Notes: a model not told the origin generated them from the sequence alone. A stretch of DNA of 64,000 bases from Lepus europaeus (GCF_033115175.1 NC_084836.1:81434253-81498252), one strand, 5' to 3'. Positions 46,476 through 59,049 are shown, counted from the first letter of the stretch. Translations and numbers: made by a program.

Positions 46476-47301
46476 CTGTGAGGACGAGAGGACGATCCAG
46501 TGAGGGAGGTGATCCAGGGGACAGCAGGTGCCCATGTGGGAGTCTCCCCAGCTGCTGACCCAACAGCCAGAGCAGTTCTGCTGGCTCGCCTACTTCCGCC
46601 TCTCCCTGCCCAACACCATCAGACAACACTGATTATGAATCACAGAAATTCATCTCCTGTTGACTGGTCGATCTTGACCTCAAATCTGATCACCACTTCA
46701 ATGTCAGTCATGCAAATATGGTTCCAAATGGTCTCTAGGTTTGAGACATCCACATGGAAAAGACTCAGCTCCATAGTCCACGGAGAGGCACCTGAACCCA
46801 CCAACCCACTCATCTCATCCCCCAGCTGGGCTCTTCTGCCTTCATTCCTCTTCAGAGTCACTGAGTGACGTCAGGAAATGACATCATGAGTATATACTTC
46901 CATGAGGACACCGAGCGGACACTGTGCTGGGTTCTGCAGCGACACGGTGCATTTTGGAAGAAGCACATGCCCCCCGGCATCCATCAGGCGGATAAACGAG
47001 AGAGGGGGCTGGGTTGATTCCACTGAAGGTTGGTTGCCACGAAACCCACCCCTACTTTTAACCCACAGAAGACTGGAAGTGTGAGCTGCAGAAGGGGCTG
47101 TGGGTTCTTTCCAAGGAAATGTCTGAGCCTTCCTTAAGGCTGGGGCCATCTGGCTCCTTCCCTGTTCTCATCCCAGGAAGCCTTGTGACCAACACGGCAC
47201 TGAGGTCACCCACTGCCCCTTCCATGTGTCCCAGCCACCACCACGTGAACGCTCCAGGCAGGGGGCCTTCCTTTCCCCCACCCAGCTCATGGGAGTCCCA
47301 C
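46476..47301 (-). other. SLC24A3 intron within the alpha-2 repeat
   Basis: 826 bases without SINEs. I see nothing recognisable apart from intronic sequence between the two alpha-2 half exons. Confidence 0.85.
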
Positions 47302-47416
47302 CTTGTCTGGCCACGATGAGGCTGGCCATGCAGTCGGGCACGCTGGTTCCGGCGGCCAGGAAGGTAATTCCCATGATCACGTCCGGTATGCCCAGGGTGT
47401 AGCCGATGATCGTGAC
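47302..47416 (-). CDS. SLC24A3: SLC24A3 exon: alpha-2 repeat, first half
   Basis: 115 nt, 38 codons plus one G (visible residues 245-282). It carries the first half of the alpha-2 repeat: [16 protein letters not shown] followed by the signature GTSVPD. The Asp of GTSVPD (visible residue 272) matches the ion-binding Asp548 of NCKX2 by family knowledge. The exon ends IVARQ plus the first base of a Gly codon. The acceptor is TGTTCCAG and the donor GTGGGA. All signature residues are intact, so the copy looks functional. Confidence 0.96.
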
Positions 47417-47814
47417 CTGGAACACGTGGAAGAGCTGGTGAGCTGGGCGCTGTTGTGAGCCCCACACAGGCTTCCAGGGCGGCCACCTCTCTGGAGATCC
47501 TACAGGCCACAGTGGTGCGGGGCACTTACACAGCCTGCGCTGGCCAACGGATCAGCCCTCCCACTCCTCCCTCCCCAGCCGGGCAGAGTGCTGGGTCCTG
47601 GGGTTTCTGGGAACAGACAACATCGGGCAAGTACATGTGAACTCCTGACAGTCCTGGGGAACCCAGAACTGCTGGCTGCCTGCGCCACGCTGGGAAGTGG
47701 AGCTGCCGCGTTAGGAGTGGGTGTGTGAGGGAGGGGGTGGTGTTGCACCTGCTATGGAAGAGCCATAACCAATCTTTCCTTGCCTCACTTCCTGCATCAT
47801 CTCCCCCGTAAGAA

Positions 47815-47990
47815 CTTATGTCTATTTAGTACTTAGCACGGGGCTAGGTGACATTTGCAGGTGGTAACTTAGCTCTCCCTAGGGGACAAGGGCTATGCTA
47901 GTGACACCCATTTTTCAGATGAGCAAACTGAGGTCCCAGGAGGCACAGGTCCCAGTCAGAAGCTGCTAGTGAATGGCGGGGTGGAGGGAG
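47815..47990 (-). mobile_element. MIR SINE
   Basis: CCATTTTTCAGATGAGCAAA followed by CTGAGGTCCCAGGAGG is the reverse-complement MIR core. Confidence 0.65.
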
Positions 47991-49304
47991 GGGCTTTACC
48001 CCAGGAAGATGGGCTCCTCTGCACCTCTCTCGACACAGGAGGTGCATTACCAATAGCTGGAAATGGGCAACGCAATAAAGCTCACAAGATATTGCCCCCA
48101 GCCCCCCCACCTCTCCCCATTTTGATGAGACCCTCAGTGTAGGAACCAAGCTCAACCTCCCCCAGACTCCTTGCAAAGCAGCTGGCAAAACAGAGAAGCC
48201 GCACAGGGCAGCTTGTGAGATGGGTAAGAGGAAAAGTTCCCAGCGGCTTCTAAAAGCCCCCTCCTCCCTACCTCCTGGAAACCAGCTGCAAGCCCCCTAC
48301 CTCGCACTGGCAGTAACACCTGAGACATTGCTCCCGTTATGCAAATGAGCCCACCCTGTCCCTTACTTGGAGAGGGAAAACCTAGATGAACATGAGAGAG
48401 ATGAGGAGGGGGCCAGTGGCGAACCAGTGAGGGGAAGAAAGACATTCCCTGCCCGCGGAGCCTAAGGAGATGATTATCTGCCCGCGCCAGGACTCTTAGG
48501 TCATCTTGGGATGCCACTCAATCCCCTCACTTCCTATAAAGCCGCACGCAATGCAAACCACATGTTGGAAGGGGCACATTCTTCTCCCAGCCCCGCCCGG
48601 GCCAGCCACTGGGACACTTCCACGCCAACCCCTGACTTCACTCCCAAGGCCACGAGGGCTCCTTCCCGGTCCAAAAGCCTGCGGGATGTGAGTTCAGTCC
48701 CTCTTCCAAGCCAGACCATGCACCGTGGTCCCGTTCAGGGCTGATAGAAACCTGGGGCTGGCCTCAGGGCTTTCTCACTGCTGGTCCCCAGGCAGGGAAG
48801 GGAGACGCGGGAACCTCCGACATTTCCCTGGTGGCTCTGAGCAGGAACGGAGGAGCTGGGAGCATTTCAGCCAGCCCTTGCGTTTCCTCCCTAACCCCCC
48901 GCTGGGTCCCTGCAGGACTCCGGTTTGGCTCCGCAGGGCAGGGCTTGGCCTGCTGCAACCTCAGTGCTGTTATGATGCTTGAGGTTGAGCCTTGAGCACA
49001 GGGGAACTGAGCACCCAGGCTCTCGCTTCTCCTTCTTCCTGGCCATTTCTCAGTGCTCTTGGAACCTGCACCGGAGCTGGGGGAGGCAGAGAGCATCTGG
49101 GCGAACCTCACATTCATGGATCTGTCTGCTGGTTAGTGGGGCACCGGGCACCTGCAGCCCAGGGCTGGAACTGCTGCTCCTCCAAGCCTGGATCTGAGAC
49201 AGCCCTCGGCCGCTGCCCCATAAAAAAACAAAACAAAACAAAACAAAAACCCTCAGTGAACACAGCATGAGGGAATAAGCCTTGGCTCTAAGATTTTGGT
49301 TGTA

Positions 49305-49308
<4 letters not shown>

Positions 49309-49350
<42 letters not shown>
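49309..49350 (+). repeat. TA dinucleotide microsatellite
   Basis: 21 uninterrupted TA units. Confidence 0.95.
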
Positions 49351-49352
<2 letters not shown>

Positions 49353-49419
49353 CTGGGAGGGTGAAGCGAGGGATCATTATGAGTTAATGATGTTAGGGTT
49401 GCAAATTTTCTACCATTTC

Positions 49420-49744
49420 CTTTTTTTTTTTTTGACAGGCAGAGTGGACAGTGAGAGAGAGAGACAGAGAGAAAGGTCTTCCTTTTGCCGTTGGTTCACC
49501 CTCCAATGGCCGCCACGGCCACCGCGCTGATCCCAAGGCAGGAGCCAGGTGCTTCTCCTGGTCTCCCATGGGGTGCAGGGCCCAAGCACTTGGGCCATCC
49601 TCCACTGCACTCCCGGGCCACAGCAGAGAGCTGGCCTGGAAGAGGGGCAACCGGGACAGAATCCTGCGCCCCGACCGGGACTAGAACCTGGTGTGCTGGC
49701 GCTGCTAGGCGGAGGATTAGCCTAGTGAGCCGTGGCACCGGCCT
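49420..49744 (-). mobile_element. CSINE2-like SINE
   Basis: Antisense, T run with GACAGGCAGAGTGGACAG to GGCACCGGCC. Confidence 0.9.
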
Positions 49745-50600
49745 GCTCCACTTCCAAAAACGTTTTTGGGCCCACTCTTGTTTTTAGCTCTTGAGTTTAA
49801 AATTCTCCAGAATGTACATTGCATTTCTGTCCAACACTCAGGCAACGTTAATTCAAATCAGTGTCTGCCTCGCTCCAGTTCGAATGAGGGAGGTTTGCTT
49901 CCCCAGTTAAGAGGCGTAGCCCCTGCGTGGCCCATACATTCAGGATGGCTGGGTTTCCTAAGATGGCTTTGGGAGCACGGGTCCTGTGAGCCACAGCCCC
50001 AGAGCCAATATGAGTCTGTGAATCATCACTGAGTCTCAGAAGAGATCGTGGGGCAGGCTCCTCTCCTAGGACCTCAATTTCTGGTTGAAGAAATTAAGAC
50101 CGAGATAGGGGAAGGGACAGATCCACCACCACCCCTTCCCTCTGGGTCCGCTGACCTGGGACTCCACAGATCTGCTTACTACAACTTTCTCCTACTCTAC
50201 TGATGCTGGGCATGGCCAATCAAACATGGCTGGACTCAACAAGAAGCCAGCCCCCAGCCAAGCTCTTAGGAGGACCCCAGCAGCACAGCTCTAGAGGATC
50301 ACTGCCCAGGCTGTCGCTGGCAATGAGCAGATACGGACCTAAGCCGCTGCCTGCATCAAAGCTACCCAGGCTGTGACTTGAAGCAGAGCTGCAGAGCCGG
50401 TCCCAGCTAAGGTGAACCAGGTCACCGTGGCCCTGAGCCAGTGTGACTGGACAATCAATGCTTGGGATTCAATTCACCGCGGCTCAGGGTGGTGTGTTCC
50501 CCAGTCATGGTAGTGATCGCCAACTCAAGGCGGGGCATTTTTTTCTCGAGAGACGTGGCAGCGCCGTGGCTCCCCCCCCCCCCCCTCGCCGCCCACTCAC

Positions 50601-50767
50601 CATCCACACCATCATGTAGGAGAAGGCTGCGATCCACAGCGTGGAGGACGCGAACGTCACCATGAACCACTTCTCCCAGCGGGGCTTGTTGCAGTTGGGG
50701 ACGGTGAAGTACAAGATGAAACTCAGAGGCCAGGTGAACGCCCATTTCACTGTTTCCAGTTTGCCAG
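50601..50767 (-). CDS. SLC24A3: SLC24A3 exon: start of second transmembrane cluster
   Basis: 167 nt; CT completes a split Ser codon, then 55 codons (visible residues 190-244). Two hydrophobic stretches stand out: AFTWPLSFILYFTVP (about 198-212) and WFMVTFASSTLWIAAFSYMM (about 222-241). They are joined by a short polar link, NCNKPRWEK. These are the first helices of the C-terminal transmembrane cluster. The acceptor is CTTTCCCAG and the donor GTGAGT, at 50595-50600. The exon ends in phase 0 after MVWM. A run of C bases (50572-50584 on the plus strand) lies in the intron only about 10 bases past the donor. Confidence 0.96.
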
Positions 50768-51216
50768 CTGGGAAAGAAGAGCGAGGCAGGAGAACACAAG
50801 CAAGTAGGCCATCAGCTTCGCTCCTGTGCTCTGCTCGGCCCTGCGCGGCTCTACCCAGAACCGAGCCTTGCAAGAAACCCCCCGTCCTCAAACATCCCAG
50901 TACTTTCCACCTTGCTCCACACCTGCCTGCTAGGGAGGTCTCTGGAGGGGCCGACTGAGTCACTCAAGAGGAACACAGGCTAGGGAATGGGGGGTGGTTT
51001 GTCCAGAGGGCCAGGGGGGAAGAGAGGAGGCAGACACAGAGCAGGTGGAGAGTGCCCAGGTATATGTGGGCTGGAGTGGAGGGTTTGGGAACCCAATTTC
51101 CCCAGACAGGAAAGCATCAGCAGGCGCAGCGCCACCTAGTGGGGGTTCTCAGCTTCTCCCGGCAGAGCCCCGGTATCCCACTCAAGGACTGGCTCCCAAG
51201 GTTGTGAAAAGCTATT

Positions 51217-51462
51217 TGGGGTTCACTCCCCAAATGACTGCAACAGCTAGGGGCAGGCTGGGCAAAAGCCAGGAGCCTGGAGCTTCTTCCAGGTCTCCCA
51301 TGTGGGTGCAGGTGCTGGTTCATCTTCTGCTGCTTTTCCCAGGCACATTAGCAGGCAGCTGGGTCAGAAGCAGAGCAGCCGGGACTCGAACCAGCACCCA
51401 CATGGGATGCTGGCAAGGCAGGTGGCTGCTTAACCCTCTGTGCCACAGCACAGGCACCCCAC
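51217..51462 (-). mobile_element. C-SINE without its tail
   Basis: Antisense, GGGTTCACTCCCCAAATG to CACAGCACAGGCACCC. Confidence 0.82.
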
Positions 51463-52109
51463 ACCCCCCACTTTTACGGAGACACAAAACATCTGCATTG
51501 CCACGGACAACCGCCCGCACCTCTTCCTAGTGAACCCCAATGTGCACTACTGCATTAGCATAGGTTGGCTTTCCCTGCTCTCCAGCTTCAAACAGCTTTT
51601 TGAACAGCACCGAACACAAGGGTTGGTAGAATTTATTTCCGTATTCTGTTTCATATGCCGTCTTACCTGTCTCCGTGTAGTTGCTTAAAACTGTACAGGA
51701 AAAGCTACCTGACAACACTGTTGTCCTCTCCTGCCCTGGCCTCCCTCGGGGGCAAGTGGGGCTTCCCCATCAGAGGGCTGGGGTGTCCAGGCCCGGCTCT
51801 ATGGCCTAGGAGTTGAATGAAATGTGGGTGCAGTAACACTAGCGCCACCTAGTGGCCAGCAGAGGGAAAGGAGATGGTATTAGGACAGGGAACGGGACAC
51901 GGAGGCCCACCAGTCTTACAGTCACTCTTGATCCTTTCCTTCTGTTCTTCTCCACGCCCAGCCCTGGCCACCGTCCTGGGCACTTCCACCATCCCCCAGC
52001 CTCCCCTTGAGCTGGGCTGTCCCCCTGTGACACGGCTTCTCCCACTCCTATGACTGTCCCACCTCGCTCTGGCACCCGCATCAGAGGGAGAGTCTCAGAA
52101 GACAAACTG

Positions 52110-52612
52110 CTCTAGAACTTCCCACTGCCCTCAGAGTGCAACCTTACCTCCCTACCATGGCCTCAAGGCCCTGTCCCGGGTGGCCCCTACCGCTCTGCCT
52201 GCTCGTACTGACCCCGTCTTGGCTTTCTGTCCCTAGACATTCCCGGCCCGTTTCTGCCCCAGGGCCTTTGCAGGTGTGGGTGCCTCTGCCTGGACCCCCT
52301 CACGGCTGAGTGAGCTTTGTCCTGCAGGTCTCCCCATCATTCAGTGTCACCTGGTCCCTCGGATCACCAGTCTAAATAAGCCCCTCGCCACCTCACTCCT
52401 GTTTTACCATCACCCACTTTTATTTCTTCCTAGCAAACGGTGCTTGTCTGAAAGCATCAGTTTTATTTGCGACTGCATCTGTTTTCAGTTGTCTGCAAAT
52501 CAGTACACAAACTCTACGAGAACAGGATCTCCTCGTTCACTGCTCTGGTTTGAAACCCACAAACAGGGCGGAGTGTATGCCATGCCCAATAAATGTTTTG
52601 TGATAATCCCGA
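52110..52612 (+). mobile_element. L2 LINE 3' end
   Basis: CCAGGGCCTTTGCAGGTGTG, TCTACGAGAACAGGATCTCC and AATAAATGTTTTGTG follow the order of the L2 3' end. Confidence 0.6.
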
Positions 52613-53566
52613 ACTGAAAGACCAAGGAAGATCATTTGTTCTTGGGAATCCAAGGGTATCCAACTCACCAGTATAGAATAAAGCAAGGAAAGGAAACTGC
52701 TAAGGGAGGGGAAGCTTTTCCTTGCTATTAGCTGCTGGGGATCTTGTCAGATCTAAGCCGTGGCAATGGTCAAGCGGATGAGAACAGACAAGCTGGACTC
52801 CAAAGCAGGAAGACTGGACGTTTTCTTCTGAGAGGCTTTCAATGCTACAGAATCGGAATGCGGCCAGACCTTGGGACACATACCCCCTCCCTCCCGGCCA
52901 ATGCACCCTGGAATTCTGTGTTCCTGAGTTCTGCTGTGGGATGAGAAGTCAACCTCCACATGGAGCTGTTAGGAGCCCCTGGCTGGCTCTTGTGTGGCTG
53001 CAGCAGTCACACAAGCAGAGAGATGGGGGCTCTCTTAAAATACACATCCCTGCCCCCCCCCCCCCAAAGACGACAAAGAAAACACGAACAGAAAGAGGAA
53101 TGACTTCCATCTGGCTCTCGGACCTTCTGCGGAAAAATAAAAGAGCGAAGAAGCATGACATCAGAACTTCACCAGGGGAAGCTGCTACTGACGAGCTGAA
53201 GCCGCGAGCGCCAATCAGCTTTGGGTATTTTTTCCCACAACTCAGGAAAGTGTTCTCCCTGGAAGACAGCTTCCCCTGTGGGTAAAATGACACAGATGCC
53301 TTCTTTACGTCTCTCTCCTTTGTACCGAGAACCTTAGAAGCAGAAATTCAGTGAGTGGCTTCGGAAGCACAGTAAGTGTGGACCTGAAAATCTCTAAGTG
53401 CAGTGCAACAAACACAAGTCCTTGAGCAAAGCAAGCGATGCCAGCGAGGCTGAGAATAGGCTGTGTCCACTTCCCAAGAAAGGAGCAAACACTGCTCCCT
53501 TTCCTCTTTGAGTCAGCAGGCTCTGGGGACACAGCAGTGGAGTAGGGAAACAGAATTCCTTTCCTT

Positions 53567-53601
53567 TCCTTTTTTTTTTTTTTTTTTTGACTGGCAGAGT
53601 G

Positions 53602-53647
<46 letters not shown>

Positions 53648-53932
53648 TCTTCCTTTACTGTTCGTTCACCCTCCAGTGGCCGCTGTGGCCCGTGCGCTGC
53701 GGCTGGCGCACCGTGCCGATCTGAAGCCAGGAGCCAGGTGCTTCCTCCTGGTCTTCCATGGGGTGCAGGGCCCAAGCACTTGGGCCATCCTCCACTGCCT
53801 TCCTGGGCCATAGCAGAGAGCTGGACTGAAAGAGGGGCAACCGGGACAGAATCCGGCGCCCCAACCAGGACTAGAACCCGGGGTGCCGGCGCCGCAGGCA
53901 GAGGATTAGCCAAGTGAGCCGCGGCGACAGCC
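53567..53932 (-). mobile_element. CSINE2-like SINE with a perfect target duplication
   Basis: CAGAATTCCTTTCCTT is identical at 53551-53566 and 53933-53948 (16 bases); probably young. Confidence 0.92.
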
Positions 53933-54471
53933 CAGAATTCCTTTCCTTGGAGCTGGGGATTGTATGGTTTCAGGGGAGTCGGCCAGCAACTGGGAGATGC
54001 AGCAAAGGAAATGAGTGACAAAATTCCTTGGAAGAAGCAAGGGGACTTGTTTGTAAGTTACAGTCCTGAGTCAGCTTTGTAGAGAGCGTAATACTTTCTG
54101 GAAGCCTAATTCAGCTGGAGAAACGTACAGCATTTTACACACAGAGATAACACGCACACGCACATTTGCTCTGATGATGAAAGCAATAAAGATGTACATT
54201 TCAAATGGAAGACATAGAATCAGTCAAATACAAATGCACTTAGGAAAACATCTTGTGGGCTATTTCCTGCCAGGAGTTTCTCTCTGGACTTGTATTTCCT
54301 CCCACACACATACATTCTGTCTATCAATGGTGAGGCTTTTTTCACTCGTGTGCTAAGAGTGTACACATACACTTACATGTATGTATGTATGCACATACTC
54401 TCTGCATAGGTGTACATACCCTATATATATAATACACACACATGTCAGCATAAACACATTAATATCCAAGC

Positions 54472-54596
54472 ACTTTGGGGCATAGCAAGTGAAGCTGCCA
54501 CCTGTGACGCTGGCATCCCACATGGGCGCTGGTTTGTGTCCCGGCTGCTCCACTTCTGATCCAGCTCCCTGCTAACGCGTCTGGGGAAGAAGATGG
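54472..54596 (+). mobile_element. C-SINE head fragment
   Basis: Head and B box only (GGGGCATAGCAAGTG to GGGGAAGAAGATGG). Confidence 0.75.
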
Positions 54597-55959
54597 CGCT
54601 GGGCACTCACCCACCCTTGCCTTAACACAGAGCCCCTGAGGCCAGGCACGGGTTGTCAGCAGCTGGTGGGGTGGAAGAGAGGGCAGAACTGAGCCAGCCC
54701 GCTCCTCATTTCAGAGGGAGAGCTGGCTCTGAATTTGGCTCCCCTCCCTCTCAGAGGAACTACGAAGACTGCTGGGCAACCCCAGGCCTCTGTAAGTCTC
54801 CCTGCTCCAAGTGTGGCCCACGGACTAGCAGCATGGGTGTCACTGAGGGCTCATTGGAAATGCAGACTACAGGGTGCATGGCAGACCTGCCGCATCACCA
54901 TGGGCGTCTCACCAAGGATGCCCAGGTGAGAAGGCTGGCATAGATGCCCGGTGCGAGCCTCCTGAGTCCCTGCGGCGTGACTGACACCTGCCGCCATGTC
55001 TCCTAACACCCGCAGAGCCAGGAGGACGTGGATGGAAGGCTGAGGCCTCTGGCGACTGCAATGAAACTTAGAGACAGAGGGAGTCCCCACCGTGGGGCTG
55101 GGATTTCTCCCCACAGAGAAGTAGGTGATTGGAAGGAGGCCCTGTGTCTCACTAAGTGACAAGGCCAGACGTGCTTCTCACCTCACCCAGGCATCAGGGG
55201 TGCACCGGGGTGAGGACCCTGGACTTCCGGGGGGCCAGTCCTGCACTTGAGCCACTGAATGAGTTTGGCAACAATATAAGCAATTCTGGAGCTTGGTTAC
55301 CGTCAACCAGCTGGCTGGGCTCTGAAAACAAGGGTGGGGTCGGCCAAATTCTAGGCGTGGCCCCCAAGATGCCACACCTGTGAGCAGGCTGAGCTACTGA
55401 CCCTGCATCCTCTTGCTCGGCACCTGCAGTTGGGGGAGGTCAACCCCTGATTTACTCCCAGGAGACCTCAACACCGAAGGGGAGGAAGCCAGAGAGGTGA
55501 GAAGGAAGGAGGCAGGTTGGGGCTTCCTGGGAGCAGTCAGCAGCCCTGGGTGGCAGTGAGCAAGGCCGTTCTGTCTCCAGCCCAACTGTGCCTGAAAATG
55601 ACTCTCCCCAGGCCGTCCAGAAAGGAACACAATCCTGTTCACACCTCGACCGAGGGCCTGGCAGGTCCTAGGAACCCAGCTGAAATTCCAGCCGACACAA
55701 CCATGGAGCTAACCAGGGGGTGCTCTGTTAAGCTGCTGCATTTGTAGGCTTGTTAGACAGCCACAGAAAGCAAAGAGCGGGGAGGGGTAAGAGGCTTTTG
55801 TCCTGGTTGATGGGGAAGAACGTTGTCAAGGAATAGATGGATGGAAAGGCAGCAAAGTGGATATAGATCCAGAACACCGGGGATCCACCCCGAGATCCCC
55901 AGTGGAGGCCTGAGTTTTCCCCTAGATAGATACATACGATAAAGCATTTGGTTTATTTG

Positions 55960-56250
55960 TATACTTATATTTTCATCATTTGAATGTTGGAGAGATAGAT
56001 TTTCTATCCACTGGTTCTCTCCCCCAAATGCCCACAACAGCTAGGGCTAGGCCAGGCCAAAGCTGGGAGCCTGTAGGTCAAGCTGGGACTCCCATGTCAG
56101 TGGCAGGGATCCATGCACTAGAGCCATCATCTGCTGTCTCCTAGTTGCTGGACCAGAAGCAGAGAGGGGCCTTGGACCCAGGCACTGTGACATGGAACAT
56201 GGGTGTTCCAAGCAACATCTTAGCCACTGCACCAAACACCCAGCCCATGA
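55960..56250 (-). mobile_element. Variant SINE, degraded
   Basis: Antisense. The tail and middle are C-SINE-like; the head end (GGGGCCTTGGACCCAGGCAC) follows the variant form seen at 61807-62088. Confidence 0.55.
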
Positions 56251-57749
56251 TCAGCTTATCAATTAGGCACAGTGAGAGGTTAACAGTAATTAATAACAGA
56301 ACAATGCTAACAATAGACTGCAGGAAGTTGCCAGTGTCACTACTTGGGCATTTTGAGGCCATTATTCAGGGAAGTAAGGGTTACTTGAACGTAAGCACAG
56401 TGACATTTGGCAGCAGATCTGACAATGCCGATGGCTACCATGAAAAGGCTAATGGGAGAGTAGCATACGCAGTGTGGATACGCTGGACAGAGCAATGATT
56501 CCCGCCCTGGGTGGGAAGGTGAGGGATGGTGCGAGATTTCACTGTGCTGCTCCGAAGCACACACCAATCAAAACTCAGAAGTTCTCTATGTTCCCATTTA
56601 ACATTTTTAATCCACAGTTGGTTGTGCATAACAAAGTGGACAGTTGCAACCACGGATGAGGGAGAACCATCTTATGCTCTTTTCTACCAAGATGGCCTAC
56701 TGCCAAGCAATGAATTAACGATGGCTGAGCAGTTAGGGAATTTGGGGAATCTCTAGGAATCTGGATGGATATTGCCTAATGAGTTTTGGTACGTACTTGG
56801 CAAGGCTAGGAGCCCTGAGTGGCATAGGAGCCATTCTGGTTACTCTGCTATGCCCTGCATACAAGAGATGAGCACTGCAGAACACAGCAAGGAAAACACT
56901 TGCACCTGCAAATGACACAGAACTTGGGCCCTCTGCACCCACTTCCCACCACTACGTGGGCTTTCAGGTGGACCCAGTAAGCTTTCCTCTGATGGTTCTC
57001 ATGCAAATGCTGTGCAAATCAAGCCTCAGTGGGCACAAATTGGACCAGGGCATGTCTTCTTGAAACAGCCAGAAGTTTCTAGAAGATCTAGCAAATAGGG
57101 AAAATTCTTCGGCTTTGTCTGCCTGGTCCCATAATGGGTGGGGTGTGGGCGGGGACAAGGTGATGGGAACCTCCATGTGCAGCAGGTGCCCAGCTATTGG
57201 TCAGGTGTGCAGCTCTTGTAGGACCCGCCCTGGAGTCAGCAGGTGGGGGGAGAGGCAGGGACCGGAAGTGGGGGAGGTAAGGGACAGAAAGTGAGAAGTA
57301 CAAGAGGACGAGGGCGGCTTCCTGTGTTCCCCAGGGCAGGCAGGGCATCCCCCCTTGGCTGGCTGGGATGCGATGCATGGAGGCGAGGGAGCTAAGTGCC
57401 TCTTTCCCCGTGGTCCAAGCTGCGTTTCTGACATGGGTCACGTACAATTTGTCCTTGGCAACTGAAGATCTCACACAACAGCACCGAGAAGACCTCCATG
57501 AAATGCATTTGGTCAGAGAGCTCACATTTCAACCCATGCACACGCATGCTGCCTCCCTGGTCATTTTGGGACCTAATATGACAGCGTGCTGCTCACTGTG
57601 GAAGCAGAATCTGAACATTTCTCTGATCCCAGAGAGACACTGTGGGGACTGAAGAGTGAAAAGATCATCTGAGTCAAGTGCACCACTCAGTGGCCTCAAA
57701 ACAGCGCCCAACCCCAGGCCAACCCCAGCCCAGGCCCTGGGTGTCTTAC

Positions 57750-58020
57750 AGGGGGGGTCGAAGGGCGTGTATGGTCCCTCCTCATCCTCTTCGTCCTCCT
57801 CGTCCTCCTCGTCATTGCCGTTGTTCTCACTGTCCTCATTCTCATTTTCTGTCTCACTGCCAGCCTCAGCAACCACATCGTCCCTCCGAGGCCCATCCAC
57901 GCTCCGGTCTGGGCCACTGCTGGGCCCTGTCCCGTTCTCCACGGTGTGCTTGATGGGGATTTTGATGGCCACCTCGGATTCCCCATTGGCATAGGCCCTG
58001 CTGTTGATCAGTCTTTGTCT
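57750..58020 (-). CDS. SLC24A3: SLC24A3 exon: acidic cytosolic loop
   Basis: 271 nt, 90 codons plus one T (visible residues 99-188). It begins RQRLINSRAYANGESEVAIK, passes IPIKHTVENGTGPSSG and DRSVDGPRRDD, and then becomes strongly acidic (ETENENEDSENN, then DEE repeated four times). It ends GPYTPFDPP, with a split Ser codon into the next exon. The acceptor is CATTCCAG and the donor GTAAGA. This is the variable acidic part of the NCKX loop; a role in regulation or calcium sensing has been suggested for the family but is not shown by sequence. The DEE units are coded by a 9-base near-repeat of GAC/GAT, GAG, GAG, so this part may vary in length between individuals or species. Confidence 0.96.
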
Positions 58021-58768
58021 CTGGAATGAGAAAGGTACAGGATTTCCACGGTCAGAGCGGCTGCACAAGACTTCGCACCCAACACTTGAACTACCGGGAA
58101 GACACCCAGGCGGCTGAGAAGGAGATGCTTCCAGAAGACTCTGGAGCCAAGCCTTAGGCGATTTTGCAAACAACGCACTCAGACACCACCCTACTGGGAG
58201 GAAAGGTGAGCTTTCTACATCCCATTGGATCTTACATACACCAAAGGATGACTGCCGTGGCTGGGATGTGCATGTCTCTGATGCCCTGTGTACTGCGGGA
58301 TTATTTCTCTTCTCCACATTGGAGGGATCCCTTGGTCTGTGTGTGGGAAAACCACGTGACTGTGTTTGGACTGGTGCATCAGTTAGGCTACCACTCCAGG
58401 GAAGGGAAGAATCAGGTTGGAGACTTGGAATTACTTTAAACCAGGAACCTGAGCAGCCACGTCTGTGCAAGTTCACCTTAGGAGGCTGTATTTAAATGCA
58501 AGACTAGAAGAACAAGGCAGGTGGAGGGCTCAGGAGGGTTTTTCTGCACAAGCTGGAGCTAGACGATGGCTCTGAACGTGCAGAGGGGAGACGCAGGATG
58601 CGGACACGCAGCTGGCCCAGGGAGCAAAGACGTGGGGCAACGGCTGAGGGGTTGCATCGGGTTAGACTCTGAGTCAGCGACTGCTTCTTTCAAACCAAGA
58701 CCTGCTCTCTGTCTTTCCCAGAGGCCCCCAGGCCCATCCAGTGTGCATGGACTGAGCTGCCCAGCTAC
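58021..58768 (-). other. SLC24A3 short intron
   Basis: 748 bases, no repeat recognised. The open frame of the 57750-58020 exon runs about 450 bases into it on the gene strand without a stop; I read this as chance, since the acceptor and phases fit the exon call. Confidence 0.85.
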
Positions 58769-58929
58769 CTCATTGATGAGCATGCGGCTGGCCATGGAGA
58801 GCCGGGTCTTGGGAGGGAAGTGGCTTGTGATCATGATTCGCAGGCCGGCCTCGGAGAAAGAAAGCTGGTGTGGGTAGGCTGACAGCAGCTCGTCCACCAT
58901 GATCACTGATGCTTTGCGGTGGAAATTGG
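58769..58929 (-). CDS. SLC24A3: SLC24A3 exon: cytosolic loop
   Basis: 161 nt; 2 nt finish a split Ala codon, then 53 codons (visible residues 46-98). Key stretches are NFHRKASVIMVDELLSAYP, QLSFSEAGLRIM, HFPPKTRLSMASR and the end LINE. The acceptor TTTCCCTAG has a long pyrimidine tract and the donor is GTAGCT. The exon ends in phase 0. The sequence is amphipathic and polar without a clear membrane helix, as expected for the loop between the two transmembrane clusters. The frame continues open for some distance into both introns by chance, so the exon limits rest on splice signals and on phase agreement with both neighbours. Confidence 0.95.
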
Positions 58930-59049
58930 CTAGGGAAATGAAAAACGTAAGAGAATAATGTTGAGGCCAGGGGGCACAAAAGAGGCATTTGCTCATCTTT
59001 CTTTTCCCTTCTCTTCATTCCTCCTTCATAGTCTCCTTTGCCTCATTAA

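Larger units (their letters stand above)
47417..50600 (-). other. SLC24A3 intron with a MIR, a (TA) tract and a SINE
   Basis: 3.2 kb. It holds a MIR-like piece (47815-47990), a 42-base TA repeat (49309-49350) and a minus-strand C-SINE (49420-49744). The stretches 47991-49300 and 49745-50570 show nothing recognisable. Confidence 0.85.
50768..57749 (-). other. SLC24A3 7-kb intron
   Basis: It holds C-SINE pieces at 51217-51462, 53567-53932, 54472-54596 and 55960-56250 and an L2-like 3' end (about 52110-52612). Nothing was recognised in 51463-52109, 52613-53566, 53949-54471, 54597-55959 and 56251-57749. Confidence 0.85.

Noticed and set aside
46174..46629. 151-codon minus-strand frame as a separate gene
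   Set aside because: It contains the 113-nt SLC24A3 exon plus open intron sequence on both sides.
53305..54021. 238-codon minus-strand open frame
   Set aside because: Its middle is a CSINE2-like SINE read through its body and CT run; no protein family is recognisable.
57529..58476. 315-codon minus-strand frame taken as one exon
   Set aside because: Only 57750-58020 is exon. The rest reads through an acceptor and a donor into introns, and the splice phases match the neighbouring exons only at those limits.
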